A stretch of 64,000 nucleotides of DNA from Bacteroidales bacterium UBA5429 (GTDB lineage: Bacteria > Bacteroidota > Bacteroidia > Bacteroidales > WCHB1-69). The notes beneath the pieces are model-generated. The model saw only the letters and a list, made by a program, of their open reading frames with translations. It was not told where the DNA came from and did not search any database. How positions within the stretch are numbered: the first letter of the stretch is position 1; every line of letters starts with the position of its first letter. A program made the position numbers and the translations under genes. Positions 8,243 through 14,932 of this stretch are shown piece after piece. The stretch covers positions 33,584-97,583 of the forward strand of contig DIRT01000003.1 of NCBI GenBank assembly GCA_002427605.1, given 5' to 3'.

Positions 8243-9292
8243 TTATTTTTCTCCGGTGGTGGAGATTTTTTGGAATTCTGCAATATCCACGATGAGATCG
8301 TAAGAGTAACGGATAAACATTTTTCCGCTTTGATATTCTGTAAAAGGTTGAACTTCTTCACCGAGTGCCATTTTGACAAGCGCTTCAGGGTGATTTTGTC
8401 CGCAGCCATTGGCAAGGTATACCCAGGCAGGGAAACGGGGGTTCATTTCAAGCAGGTAATATTCGTCATTTTTGGTTTTGATAAACTCCAATTCGCAACC
8501 GCCACGCCATTTGCTGTTTTCGATTACTTTTTTGGAAATTTCCAATAGTTCATCATCTTCCAATGAAATACCTGACCATGCTTTACCTTTATCAGTAATG
8601 TATAACTTTCGCATGGCGACAGCACCGATACAAGTACCTTTCCCGTCACCAATAGCGGTTACGTTCACTTCCGTGCCGGTTACAAACTCTTGAACAATAA
8701 CGGGATATCCCCATTTTGCAACTACTTTATAAAAAAAGTTAGTGGCTTGTTCGTATGTTTGAGCAATATAAGCATCATAATAACGACCTTTGATTACCAT
8801 GGGATAATGCAATCTTTCTTCCAGTTTTCTGATCTCCATTACCTGGTTAATCATTTGGCTTTCAGGAACTTTCACACCGTATTTCTCGCCAAATTTACCT
8901 AATTCCGACTTTTGACGTTCATCAAAAATGACTTGTGATGGCAGAAAAGTAGCAATGTTCAGTTCCTTTTTAAGATCATCCTGAATTTTGATAAAATTGT
9001 GCAATTCAGCATCAAAATTGGGGATCAGCACGTCGATTTTTTCCTGACTGGCAATATATCTCAATCTCTCTTTGAGTACGGAAGAACCGGCAGTCGGCAA
9101 AGGCAATTGGTACACTTTATCCACCAAATCCTCCATATAGATTCCGGGTTCCAATGTTTCGTAGGATAAACCTATAATGCGAACATCCAGGCTTTCACTC
9201 TCTTTCAAACCGCGAATAACGGGAATTCCCGGTCCCGGACTGTCAATATTATTGAGTCCGGTAGCTGCTACAGTAACTTTCCTCTTAGTCAT
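8243..9292 (-). CDS. ATP-grasp ligase, CarB-like
   Basis: 349 residues of the ATP-grasp superfamily, which joins a carboxylate to an amine or thiol through an acylphosphate. An N-terminal pre-ATP-grasp domain starts with VTVAATGLNNIDSPG; the ATP-binding lysine is K168 in PMVIKGR; Mg ligands E267/E269 lie in GGCELEF and E282/N284 in EMNPRFPAW. The last is the pattern of carbamoyl-phosphate-synthase-like and biosynthetic peptide ligases. Its start overlaps the PqqD-like gene by 8 bases, so the two are translationally coupled. A ligase beside a PqqD-like domain and a decarboxylase points to making or modifying an amino acid conjugate or short peptide; the substrate is unknown. Confidence 0.87.
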   Translation of the reverse strand: MTKRKVTVAATGLNNIDSPGPGIPVIRGLKESESLDVRIIGLSYETLEPGIYMEDLVDKVYQLPLPTAGSSVLKERLRYIASQEKIDVLIPNFDAELHNFIKIQDDLKKELNIATFLPSQVIFDERQKSELGKFGEKYGVKVPESQMINQVMEIRKLEERLHYPMVIKGRYYDAYIAQTYEQATNFFYKVVAKWGYPVIVQEFVTGTEVNVTAIGDGKGTCIGAVAMRKLYITDKGKAWSGISLEDDELLEISKKVIENSKWRGGCELEFIKTKNDEYYLLEMNPRFPAWVYLANGCGQNHPEALVKMALGEEVQPFTEYQSGKMFIRYSYDLIVDIAEFQKISTTGEK

Positions 9293-9530
9293 TGGTAATC
9301 AATTGATAGCTTTTTAGCATGCTTAAGAAATCATTTAAATCTTTTTCGGCAGTATAAGTATCCAACTCATACTCATCCATCAGGCTTTGAAGAATAGCCT
9401 CTATAGTTTCCTCCTCTTTTAGTTTTTGGAGAATAAAAACGCCCGTTTCATTGACACTGAAACTATCTCCTGTCAGCGGATTGAAGATAAAGCCATTTTC
9501 GCTAATTGCGATGTTTTTTCTAACTTTCAT
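9285..9530 (-). CDS. PqqD-like (RRE) small protein
   Basis: 81 residues resembling PqqD: N-terminal strands ENGFIFNPLTGDSFSVNETGVFILQKLKE then helices EAILQSLMDEYELDTYTAEKDLNDFLSML. PqqD-type domains (RiPP recognition elements) bind the leader of a precursor peptide and hand it to a modifying enzyme; stand-alone PqqD-like proteins also occur where no peptide is known. First translated gene of the operon, coupled by an 8-base overlap to the ATP-grasp gene. The ATG follows an A-rich region without Shine-Dalgarno, normal in this phylum. The upstream leader (about 250 bases) holds a structured RNA and a 15-codon ORF, the only nearby candidate for a peptide substrate. Confidence 0.82.
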   Translation of the reverse strand: MKVRKNIAISENGFIFNPLTGDSFSVNETGVFILQKLKEEETIEAILQSLMDEYELDTYTAEKDLNDFLSMLKSYQLITND

Positions 9531-9665
9531 TTTGCTTTATTTGTGTTAAATTGTGTGATTTTTTAATTATTGTTAACTTTAGTGCTCAAATTGATCATTC
9601 TTATTAGACCCTGTTTGGAGAAAAAGTTGCCCTATATTTTCATTTTTTTGTTTTTTATTTTGTTA

Positions 9666-9713
9666 TTAAAAAATAAGGGGGGAAGCCAATCCATACCACA
9701 TCTTATCTTTCAT
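9666..9713 (-). CDS. Possible 15-residue leader or precursor peptide
   Basis: An ATG-to-TAA reading frame for MKDKMWYGLASPLIF lies in the leader of the PqqD-like operon, about 70 bases after the predicted transcript start. Known: PqqD-type proteins bind short precursor peptides, which annotation programs miss. Seen: it is short, aromatic and hydrophobic. Against: it overlaps the 3' half of a well-formed RNA structure, and 15-codon frames arise by chance. Offered as a candidate only; other readings are a regulatory leader peptide or no translation at all. Confidence 0.25.
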   Translation of the reverse strand: MKDKMWYGLASPLIF

Positions 9714-9768
9714 CGGAAAGAAGCCTTTTCTAAGCTTTAAGATGCTGTTCTGTCATTCAGAATTGGCT
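9684..9768 (-). ncRNA. Structured leader RNA, five adjoining helices
   Basis: Read leftward, the strand folds into nested and abutting helices with almost no slack: P1 9762-9768/9684-9690 (AGCCAAT with ATTGGCT); P2 hairpin 9758-9761/9749-9752; P3 9738-9744/9699-9705 (CATCTTA with TAAGATG); inside P3 two hairpins touching each other, 9734-9737/9721-9724 and 9716-9720/9707-9711. All pairs are Watson-Crick. A -7 box lies 17 bases upstream, and a C-run then U-run (9669-9682) follows P1. It could be a cis-acting switch for the PqqD operon or a separate small RNA ended near 9670. It is not a tRNA: no D- or T-loop signatures. Confidence 0.55.
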
Positions 9769-9784
9769 GTTTTTTTCGAACCTG

Positions 9785-9817
9785 CAAAGTTATACTTTTT
9801 TTCTTACAAATTACAAA
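9785..9817 (-). promoter_or_regulatory. Promoter of the PqqD-like operon
   Basis: Read leftward: TTTG (9814-9817), 21 bases, TAACTTTG (9785-9792). Fits the Bacteroidota consensus. Transcription would start around 9775-9780, giving a leader of about 250 bases before the PqqD-like ATG. Confidence 0.6.
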
Positions 9818-9875
9818 CAATTATGTACAATTAGTATTTGCACTATCCGTAATTCGTAATTGATCACTGCATATC

Positions 9876-9976
9876 AAAAATGGTATAACATTCCAGAGTG
9901 GGGTGATGAATTGACCACAAAGACAAAATATAATCTGCCCCCCAATTATTTAAAATACCAAATAAGAAAGAAGAAA
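9876..9976. repeat. Dispersed hairpin repeat, copy 1
   Basis: Matches 52383-52478. Conserved left part GGTATAAyATTCCAGAGTGGGG and right part CTGCCCCCCAATTATTT with AAAATnCC and the AAATAAG array; the middle 30 bases differ. TGGGG and CCCCA can pair across the variable middle. Both copies sit in heptamer-rich islands. Confidence 0.8.
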
Positions 9977-9998
9977 TAAGAAATAAGAAGTAAGAAAT
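9960..9998. repeat. Heptamer array AAATAAG/AAAGAAG/AAGTAAG
   Basis: Five tandem 7-base units: AAATAAG, AAAGAAG, AAATAAG, AAATAAG, AAGTAAG, then AAATG. Continues straight from the dispersed repeat at 9876-9976. Confidence 0.9.
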
Positions 9999-10002
9999 GC
10001 TG

Positions 10003-10028
10003 TAAAGACGCAATGCTTTGCATCTCTA
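10003..10028. repeat. GAGACGC-type palindrome, copy 1
   Basis: TAAAGACGCAA, loop TGCT, TTGCATCTCTA: an 11-base hairpin with two mismatches. Related palindromes lie at 52234-52255 and 57826-57851. Confidence 0.75.
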
Positions 10029-10066
10029 TGATAAAAAGTTGATTCCGAAATCCGAAATGTTTGTTG

Positions 10067-10074
10067 TATCTTTG
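10067..10074 (+). promoter_or_regulatory. -7 box for the capA-like gene
   Basis: TATCTTTG, followed by CA, 20 bases before the ATG at 10094. Because transcription would start after it, the upstream TTG at 10061 cannot be the start codon. No clear -33 box. Confidence 0.55.
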
Positions 10075-10093
10075 CACCAGTAAAACTCCAATC

Positions 10094-11170
10094 ATGGAAG
10101 ATATGCGATATATTTTGACTTTTATTCTTATTTTCGCATCTGTATCGTTGATTGGACAATCGCACCATCAAAATTCCAGACCTAAAACAGTCAAAATAAT
10201 GGCTGTTGGAGATGTTATGTTGGGGACAAATTTCCCGGACAGCACTTACCTTTCACCTGTCGATGGAAGGGAACTTTTACTTCCGGTTAAGAAAATTATC
10301 AGCAAAGGGGACGTTTCATTTGCTAATTTGGAGGGCGTATTTCTGACCGGTGAGGGGGAACTCAAAAAATGTCAGGATTCTACAAAATGTTATGCTTTTA
10401 AAATGCCGGATCACTACGTTGATTATTTTGTGGATGCCGGATTTAATTTGTTGAGCATAGCCAATAATCATATCCGTGACTTTGGAGCAACGGGAACAGC
10501 CAATACCGTCAGACTGCTGGATTCATCAGGGATTCATTATGCCGGTTTGGTTGAGTATCCGTATGTCACTTTTGAAAAGGATGGAATTCGCTACGGTTTT
10601 GTGGCGTTTGCACACAATAAGGGAACGGTCAAAATGAATGATTACGCCAATGCAAGAAAAATTATTTCTCATTTGGATTCCATTAGTGATATTGTCATCG
10701 TCTCTTTTCACGGGGGAGCGGAAGGAGTAGCGATGAGACATATTACCCGCGAAACGGAAATCTTTCTGGAGGAGGATAGAGGCAATCCTTATGAATTTGC
10801 ACGCATGGCAATCGATGCCGGTGCTGATCTTGTGCTGGGTCACGGTCCTCACGTTCCCCGCGCTGTTGACCTGTACAAAGGCCGATTCATCGCCTATAGT
10901 CTGGGCAATTTCGCAACTTACAAGCGCTTTAATCTGTCGGGAATGAATGGAATTGCTCCCATTCTCGAATTGTATTTAAATGAAAGCGGAGAGTTTATTT
11001 CCGGTAAAATTCACTCTATCAAACAAATAGGAGAGGGTGGTCCCGTTCCGGATATATATCATCGCGCCTTAAAAGAGATCAGAAAATTAACCGAAGAAGA
11101 CCTTCCCGAGTGCACTTTAAAGATAGGTGCCGATGGAACAATAACGCGAGGGGAGGAAGAGAAGAAATAG
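10094..11170 (+). CDS. CapA-family metallophosphoesterase-like protein
   Basis: 358 residues. After a signal peptide (RYILTFILIFASVSLIGQ) comes a full CapA/PgsA domain: KIMAVGDVMLGTNF near residue 35, FANLEGVF near 78, IANNHIRDFG near 120, VSFHGGAEG near 190, LGHGPHVPRAVDLYKG and the closing YSLGNF. The family is named for the poly-gamma-glutamate capsule protein and has a calcineurin-like metallophosphatase fold; in Bacteroidota most members are isolated, exported and of unknown substrate, as here. No pgsBC genes nearby. I chose ATG 10094 over TTG 10061 because a -7 box lies between them; ATG 10103 is an equally good alternative. Confidence 0.87.
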   Translation: MEDMRYILTFILIFASVSLIGQSHHQNSRPKTVKIMAVGDVMLGTNFPDSTYLSPVDGRELLLPVKKIISKGDVSFANLEGVFLTGEGELKKCQDSTKCYAFKMPDHYVDYFVDAGFNLLSIANNHIRDFGATGTANTVRLLDSSGIHYAGLVEYPYVTFEKDGIRYGFVAFAHNKGTVKMNDYANARKIISHLDSISDIVIVSFHGGAEGVAMRHITRETEIFLEEDRGNPYEFARMAIDAGADLVLGHGPHVPRAVDLYKGRFIAYSLGNFATYKRFNLSGMNGIAPILELYLNESGEFISGKIHSIKQIGEGGPVPDIYHRALKEIRKLTEEDLPECTLKIGADGTITRGEEEKK

Positions 11171-11178
11171 GAAAAATC

Positions 11179-11616
11179 ATGGCAAAAGGAGATCAATTAT
11201 ATTACAAAGCGTTACAATTAGCCGGGCAGCAAGAGTATGATTCTCAAGAGGTTATCTCTTTGTTGAATCGCTCTATTGAGGAGTATCACAATGCCAAAGC
11301 TGCTTATGCTCTCGCCACATGGTATCTGTTTGGAAAGCATGTCGGCAAGAAATTCAAAAAAGCATTTGAGCTATTGGAAAAATCTATAGCGTGGGAACCC
11401 AACAAAGAGGCTTATTTTGATATTGCTGTTTGTTATGAAACCGGCAAAGGCACCCCAAAAGATCTCGAAAAAGCATTTGAATGTTACTTATTGTCAGCCC
11501 TTTATGGTGAACCTAAAGCGAAATATGAAGTAGGACGCTGTTACTACTACGGCATCGGAGTCCCCCAAAATATCGAATTAGGTAGTGAGATTTGTGAGAA
11601 GTTTCCGGAGAAATGA
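11179..11616 (+). CDS. Sel1-repeat protein
   Basis: 145 residues of Sel1-like (short TPR) repeats: KAAYALATWYLFGKHVGKKFKKAFELLEKS, EAYFDIAVCYETGKGTPKDLEKAFECYLLSA and PKAKYEVGRCYYYGIGVPQNIELG. Such repeats mediate protein contacts. No signal peptide, so probably cytoplasmic. It begins 8 bases after the capA-like stop and is likely in the same transcript. A longer frame opens at 11110 but its extra residues are the capA-like gene read out of frame, so the ATG at 11179 (MAKGDQLYY) is preferred. Confidence 0.82.
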   Translation: MAKGDQLYYKALQLAGQQEYDSQEVISLLNRSIEEYHNAKAAYALATWYLFGKHVGKKFKKAFELLEKSIAWEPNKEAYFDIAVCYETGKGTPKDLEKAFECYLLSALYGEPKAKYEVGRCYYYGIGVPQNIELGSEICEKFPEK

Positions 11617-11696
11617 CGATAGGAGACGCTCTCTATTGGAAATTTTAGATTTTGGAAATTTAAATTATTCAGTTTAATTATTTTTTTATTATAGGT

Positions 11697-12323
11697 TTAA
11701 TCAAACATCGATTTATAGTCATCAATATTTTGTTTGATACTACTTAATAACGTATAGTTTTTCTTGTAAACTATGTAACCGACCGAAATAGATAACAAAC
11801 ACCCAATAATTAATATTGGTAGATGAGTACTAAAATTACTATAAAAATCTTCTCTTTGAAATAATACACTGAATACTTGAGGTAAGGTCAATAATAAAAT
11901 AGGTAGTGCTACACAGAACGATAATAACATTTCTCTTTTTTCGTAAATCAGAAGTTTGTTGATATTAGTTGCGAACTTTATAACTCCTAGCTTGTAATTG
12001 TTAGCCTTTTTCAATTTTACTGAGTATCTGCCATATCCAATGGTGCTGACTGTGAATAGTAGTAGAACTAAAAAGAATGGGACTGCATTACGTATTTCCG
12101 TGAGAAATAAATTGATATTTGCAAGCATATAAATTACCACAGCAAAACAAAAGGCGAGCATTAATAGTTTTTTGTATAGTAATTTGTTGTGCAATAGTAT
12201 TGTTTTTTGTTTGACAATACCTTCCAATATTTTTTGGTTGTAGGCTATATTTTGCTCTAATTGATTGCGATAGGTATTCCAACTTTGAATATAATTATCA
12301 ATTTTCAATTCTTCCTTTGTCAT
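11697..12323 (-). CDS. Four-helix membrane protein paired with ECF sigma
   Basis: 208 residues. A cytoplasmic N-terminal coiled segment (about 1-50, many Asn/Gln/Lys) precedes four membrane helices: LLMLAFCFAVVIYMLANINLF, AVPFFLVLLLFTVSTIGYG, MLLSFCVALPILLLTLPQVFSVLF and LPILIIGCLLSISVGYIVY, in two hairpins. The start overlaps the sigma-factor gene by 26 bases. In Bacteroidota the gene in this position usually encodes the anti-sigma partner or a membrane sensor, so that is the inferred role, but I see neither a ZAS zinc motif nor a FecR domain. Unrecognised family. Confidence 0.65.
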   Translation of the reverse strand: MTKEELKIDNYIQSWNTYRNQLEQNIAYNQKILEGIVKQKTILLHNKLLYKKLLMLAFCFAVVIYMLANINLFLTEIRNAVPFFLVLLLFTVSTIGYGRYSVKLKKANNYKLGVIKFATNINKLLIYEKREMLLSFCVALPILLLTLPQVFSVLFQREDFYSNFSTHLPILIIGCLLSISVGYIVYKKNYTLLSSIKQNIDDYKSMFD

Positions 12324-12810
12324 AATTGTTGTTTTTTATAATCTGTTCTAATTTAATTTTAATTCTTTGAATGCGAGTTCCAACATTAGAGACACTAATG
12401 CCTAATATTTCTGCTATTTCTTTATGACTTTTGTTTTCTAAGTAAAGAAAAATTAAAGATTTATCAACTTCATTGAGTTTTTCAATAGCCTCATATAGTA
12501 TTTCCAGCTGTTCATCGGGTTTATTCTCATCTGTCAAGCGATTGAATTCTTCTCTGATTTCAATAATTGGAATCTGTTTATTTTTCTTTCTTAAATGACT
12601 TATTGCGGTGTTTAGGGAGACTCTATAGAGCCATGTGTTTATTGAAGATTTTCCTTCAAATGAACGTATGCTCTTCCAAATATTGATCAAAATTTCTTGA
12701 AATAAGTCGCTCATATCTTCTCTTTTCCCATCTGAGTATATGCGACAGACATTAAGTATTGTTGGTTTGTGATTTTTGATTATTGATTCAAAGTTTTCTT
12801 TATTATTCAT
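12298..12810 (-). CDS. ECF RNA polymerase sigma factor
   Basis: 170 residues with the two sigma-70 regions of an ECF factor. Region 2: DLFQEILINIWKSIRSFEGKSSINTWLYRVSLNTAISHLRK (residues 35-76), recognising the -10-like element. Region 4: LYEAIEKLNEVDKSLIFLYLENKSHKEIAEILGISVSNVGTRIQRIKIKLEQ (residues 105-158), a helix-turn-helix for the -35-like element. Encoded just ahead of, and overlapping, a four-helix membrane protein that may control it. It lies downstream of clpX on the same strand, but 242 bases of AT-rich DNA separate the two, so it is likely its own unit. Confidence 0.93.
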   Translation of the reverse strand: MNNKENFESIIKNHKPTILNVCRIYSDGKREDMSDLFQEILINIWKSIRSFEGKSSINTWLYRVSLNTAISHLRKKNKQIPIIEIREEFNRLTDENKPDEQLEILYEAIEKLNEVDKSLIFLYLENKSHKEIAEILGISVSNVGTRIQRIKIKLEQIIKNNNYDKGRIEN

Positions 12811-13052
12811 ATCTTATCCCATGTTCGTGTACTTTTTTAACTAGCCTTTAATATGATTAGTCGCAAAAGTTACGTAAAAATCACATTTATTGTGTCTTAA
12901 ATATCTTGAATATTTATAAATATAGGCTAAAGTCCATTGTATCAATTAGATATTGTACAAAAGTACATTTGAAAGACCTGATAATTAAAACTCAATATTT
13001 TTGAGAGTCACATTCTAAAATAGCTCAATACCAAAAGTCCGAAAATTCGTAA

Positions 13053-14258
13053 TTACTTTTCAATTTGCTTCATCACGTATGCTTTGTCGATAGTGACAGT
13101 TTTGACCTTTTTGGAAGGATAGTCAAACATCGCTTGCATCATAATCTCTTCGATGACAGAGCGTAAGCCACGGGCTCCTAATTGTAGCTCGATGGTGCGG
13201 TCTGCAATATATTCCAGTACATCATCTGTGAATTTCAGTTCTATCTGGTCATACTCAAATAGTTTGGTATACTGTTTAATCAGTGCATTTTTGGGCTCTT
13301 GCAAGATTCGGATTAGAGCTTCTTTATCCAGCGGATTCATGTGCGTAATCACAGGGAATCGTCCACAAATTTCCGGAATCAATCCGAAGTTTTTCAAATC
13401 TTGTGCGGTAAGGTATTTCAGAAGTTCGTTTTTGTCAACGATCTTATTCTTTTGGTTGTAGCCAATAGGGTTGGTGTTGACCCGATCTGAAATGATATGT
13501 TCAATGCTGTTGAAAGCACCACTGGCGATAAAGAGAATATTCTTGGTATTCACCACAGTGAACTTTTGCTCAGGGTGTTTTCTTCCTCCTTCCGGGGGTA
13601 CATTGACCTCAGCACCTTCCAACAGTTTGAGTAGAGACTGTTGTACACCTTCTCCCGATACATCTCTGGTAATCGATGGATTTCCTCCCCCTTTTCTTGC
13701 TACTTTATCAATCTCATCAATAAAAACAATACCACGCTCCGCTTTATCGACATCGTAATTCGCAGCCTGAAGAAGTCGTGTGAGAATACTTTCAACATCC
13801 TCTCCTACATAGCCGGCTTCGGTAAAAACGGTGGCATCCGCAATGCAGAAAGGAACTTCGAGCAGTTTGGCAATCGTCTGCGCGATCAATGTTTTACCTG
13901 TTCCGGTTTCTCCCACCAAAATGATGTTGGATTTATCCAATTCAATCTCCTCATCCTTTTTTTGCGTGTGCATCAACCGTTTGTAGTGGTTGTAAACCGC
14001 TACGGAAATCACTTTTTTTGCTTCCTCTTGTCCAATTACATACTCATCCAGTCTGGCTTTGATCTCTTTGGGTTTAATCAGTTTGATTGTAAATGGCTTC
14101 TTTTTTCGAGGTTTGGCGTAGTTCTCTTCACTTACAATCTCCATTGCTCGTTCTACACAATGTTCGCAAATTGCAGCATCAATACCATGCAGAAGGAGCG
14201 TATCATTATCGATCTCCATTCCGCAGAAACTACAAAATTTCACCCCTTTTTTGGCCAT
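13053..14258 (-). CDS. clpX: ClpX, ATPase subunit of ClpXP protease
   Basis: 401 residues. N-terminal zinc-binding domain with Cys9, Cys12, Cys31 and Cys34; AAA+ domain with Walker A GETGTGKT (116-123), Walker B IVFIDEIDK, and sensor II near GARGLRSVIEE. Unfolds tagged proteins and feeds them to ClpP. The ClpP-contact loop reads IGYNQ where many ClpX proteins have IGF. Start overlaps the clpP stop by one base; tig-clpP-clpX order is the classical operon. Confidence 0.97.
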   Translation of the reverse strand: MAKKGVKFCSFCGMEIDNDTLLLHGIDAAICEHCVERAMEIVSEENYAKPRKKKPFTIKLIKPKEIKARLDEYVIGQEEAKKVISVAVYNHYKRLMHTQKKDEEIELDKSNIILVGETGTGKTLIAQTIAKLLEVPFCIADATVFTEAGYVGEDVESILTRLLQAANYDVDKAERGIVFIDEIDKVARKGGGNPSITRDVSGEGVQQSLLKLLEGAEVNVPPEGGRKHPEQKFTVVNTKNILFIASGAFNSIEHIISDRVNTNPIGYNQKNKIVDKNELLKYLTAQDLKNFGLIPEICGRFPVITHMNPLDKEALIRILQEPKNALIKQYTKLFEYDQIELKFTDDVLEYIADRTIELQLGARGLRSVIEEIMMQAMFDYPSKKVKTVTIDKAYVMKQIEK

Positions 14259-14932
14259 TATTTTTTGTTTTGGATTAAAACATCATCAATCATCCCATAC
14301 TCTTTAGCTTCAGAGGCAATCATCCAGTAATCACGGTCACTATCTTGCCATACTTGTTCGTAGCTTTTACCGGTATGTTCAGCAATGATTTCGTACAGTT
14401 CTTTTTTTAACTTTTGAATCTCTCTAGCTTCAATTTCGATATCGGATGCTTGTCCTTGAGTACCTCCCATAGGCTGGTGGATCATCACTCTGGAGTGTTT
14501 CAAAGCATATCGTTTATCTTTTGCACCGGCACAAAGCAGTACGGCAGCCATAGAAGCGGCAATACCTGTACAGATTGTAGAGATTTCGGGTTTAAGATAC
14601 TGCATGGTGTCATAAATTCCCAAACCGGCATATACACTACCACCGGGCGAGTTGATGTAGATTTGAATATCACGATCAGAATCTTGTGACTCTAAAAAGA
14701 GTAATTGTGCCTGGATAATATTCGCCACATCATCATAAATAGGAACACCTAAGAAGATAATGCGATCTTTCATCAATCGGGAAAAAACATCCAATTGCGT
14801 AATATTCATAGGACGCTCTTCAATAATATAGGGAGTGATGTAGTTTTTCCACACCGATTCATAGCGATGTAGTTTTAAACTGCTGATTCCCTGATGTTTC
14901 AGAGCATATTTTCTAAATTCGTTACTATTCAT
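14258..14932 (-). CDS. clpP: ClpP, proteolytic subunit
   Basis: 224 residues, serine protease of the ClpP family. Catalytic triad Ser127 (GIAASMAA), His152 (MIHQPMGG) and Asp201 (DRDYWM), all present. Forms the tetradecameric degradation chamber for ClpX. A leading stretch of about 30 residues precedes the core and may be a processed N-terminus. Overlaps the end of tig by 8 bases. Confidence 0.97.
   Translation of the reverse strand: MNSNEFRKYALKHQGISSLKLHRYESVWKNYITPYIIEERPMNITQLDVFSRLMKDRIIFLGVPIYDDVANIIQAQLLFLESQDSDRDIQIYINSPGGSVYAGLGIYDTMQYLKPEISTICTGIAASMAAVLLCAGAKDKRYALKHSRVMIHQPMGGTQGQASDIEIEAREIQKLKKELYEIIAEHTGKSYEQVWQDSDRDYWMIASEAKEYGMIDDVLIQNKK

Larger units (their letters stand above)
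9531..10093. other. Intergenic region: leader RNA, promoters, repeat island
   Basis: Non-coding stretch between the divergent PqqD operon and capA-like gene. Holds the leftward promoter and structured leader (9666-9792), a CGTAATT pair (9848-9861), a dispersed hairpin repeat (9876-9976), an AAATAAG-type array (9960-9998), a GAGACGC palindrome (10003-10028), a TCCGAAA pair (10044-10057) and the rightward -7 box (10067-10074). Confidence 0.85.

Noticed and set aside
9684..9768. tRNA-like reading of the five-helix leader
   Set aside because: The seven-base closing stem resembles an acceptor stem, but there is no T-loop (GGTTCGAATCC) or D-loop pattern and no fitting anticodon arm.
10061..10093. 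TTG start 11 codons before the capA-like ATG
   Set aside because: The -7 box TATCTTTG lies between, so this part is probably not transcribed from that promoter.
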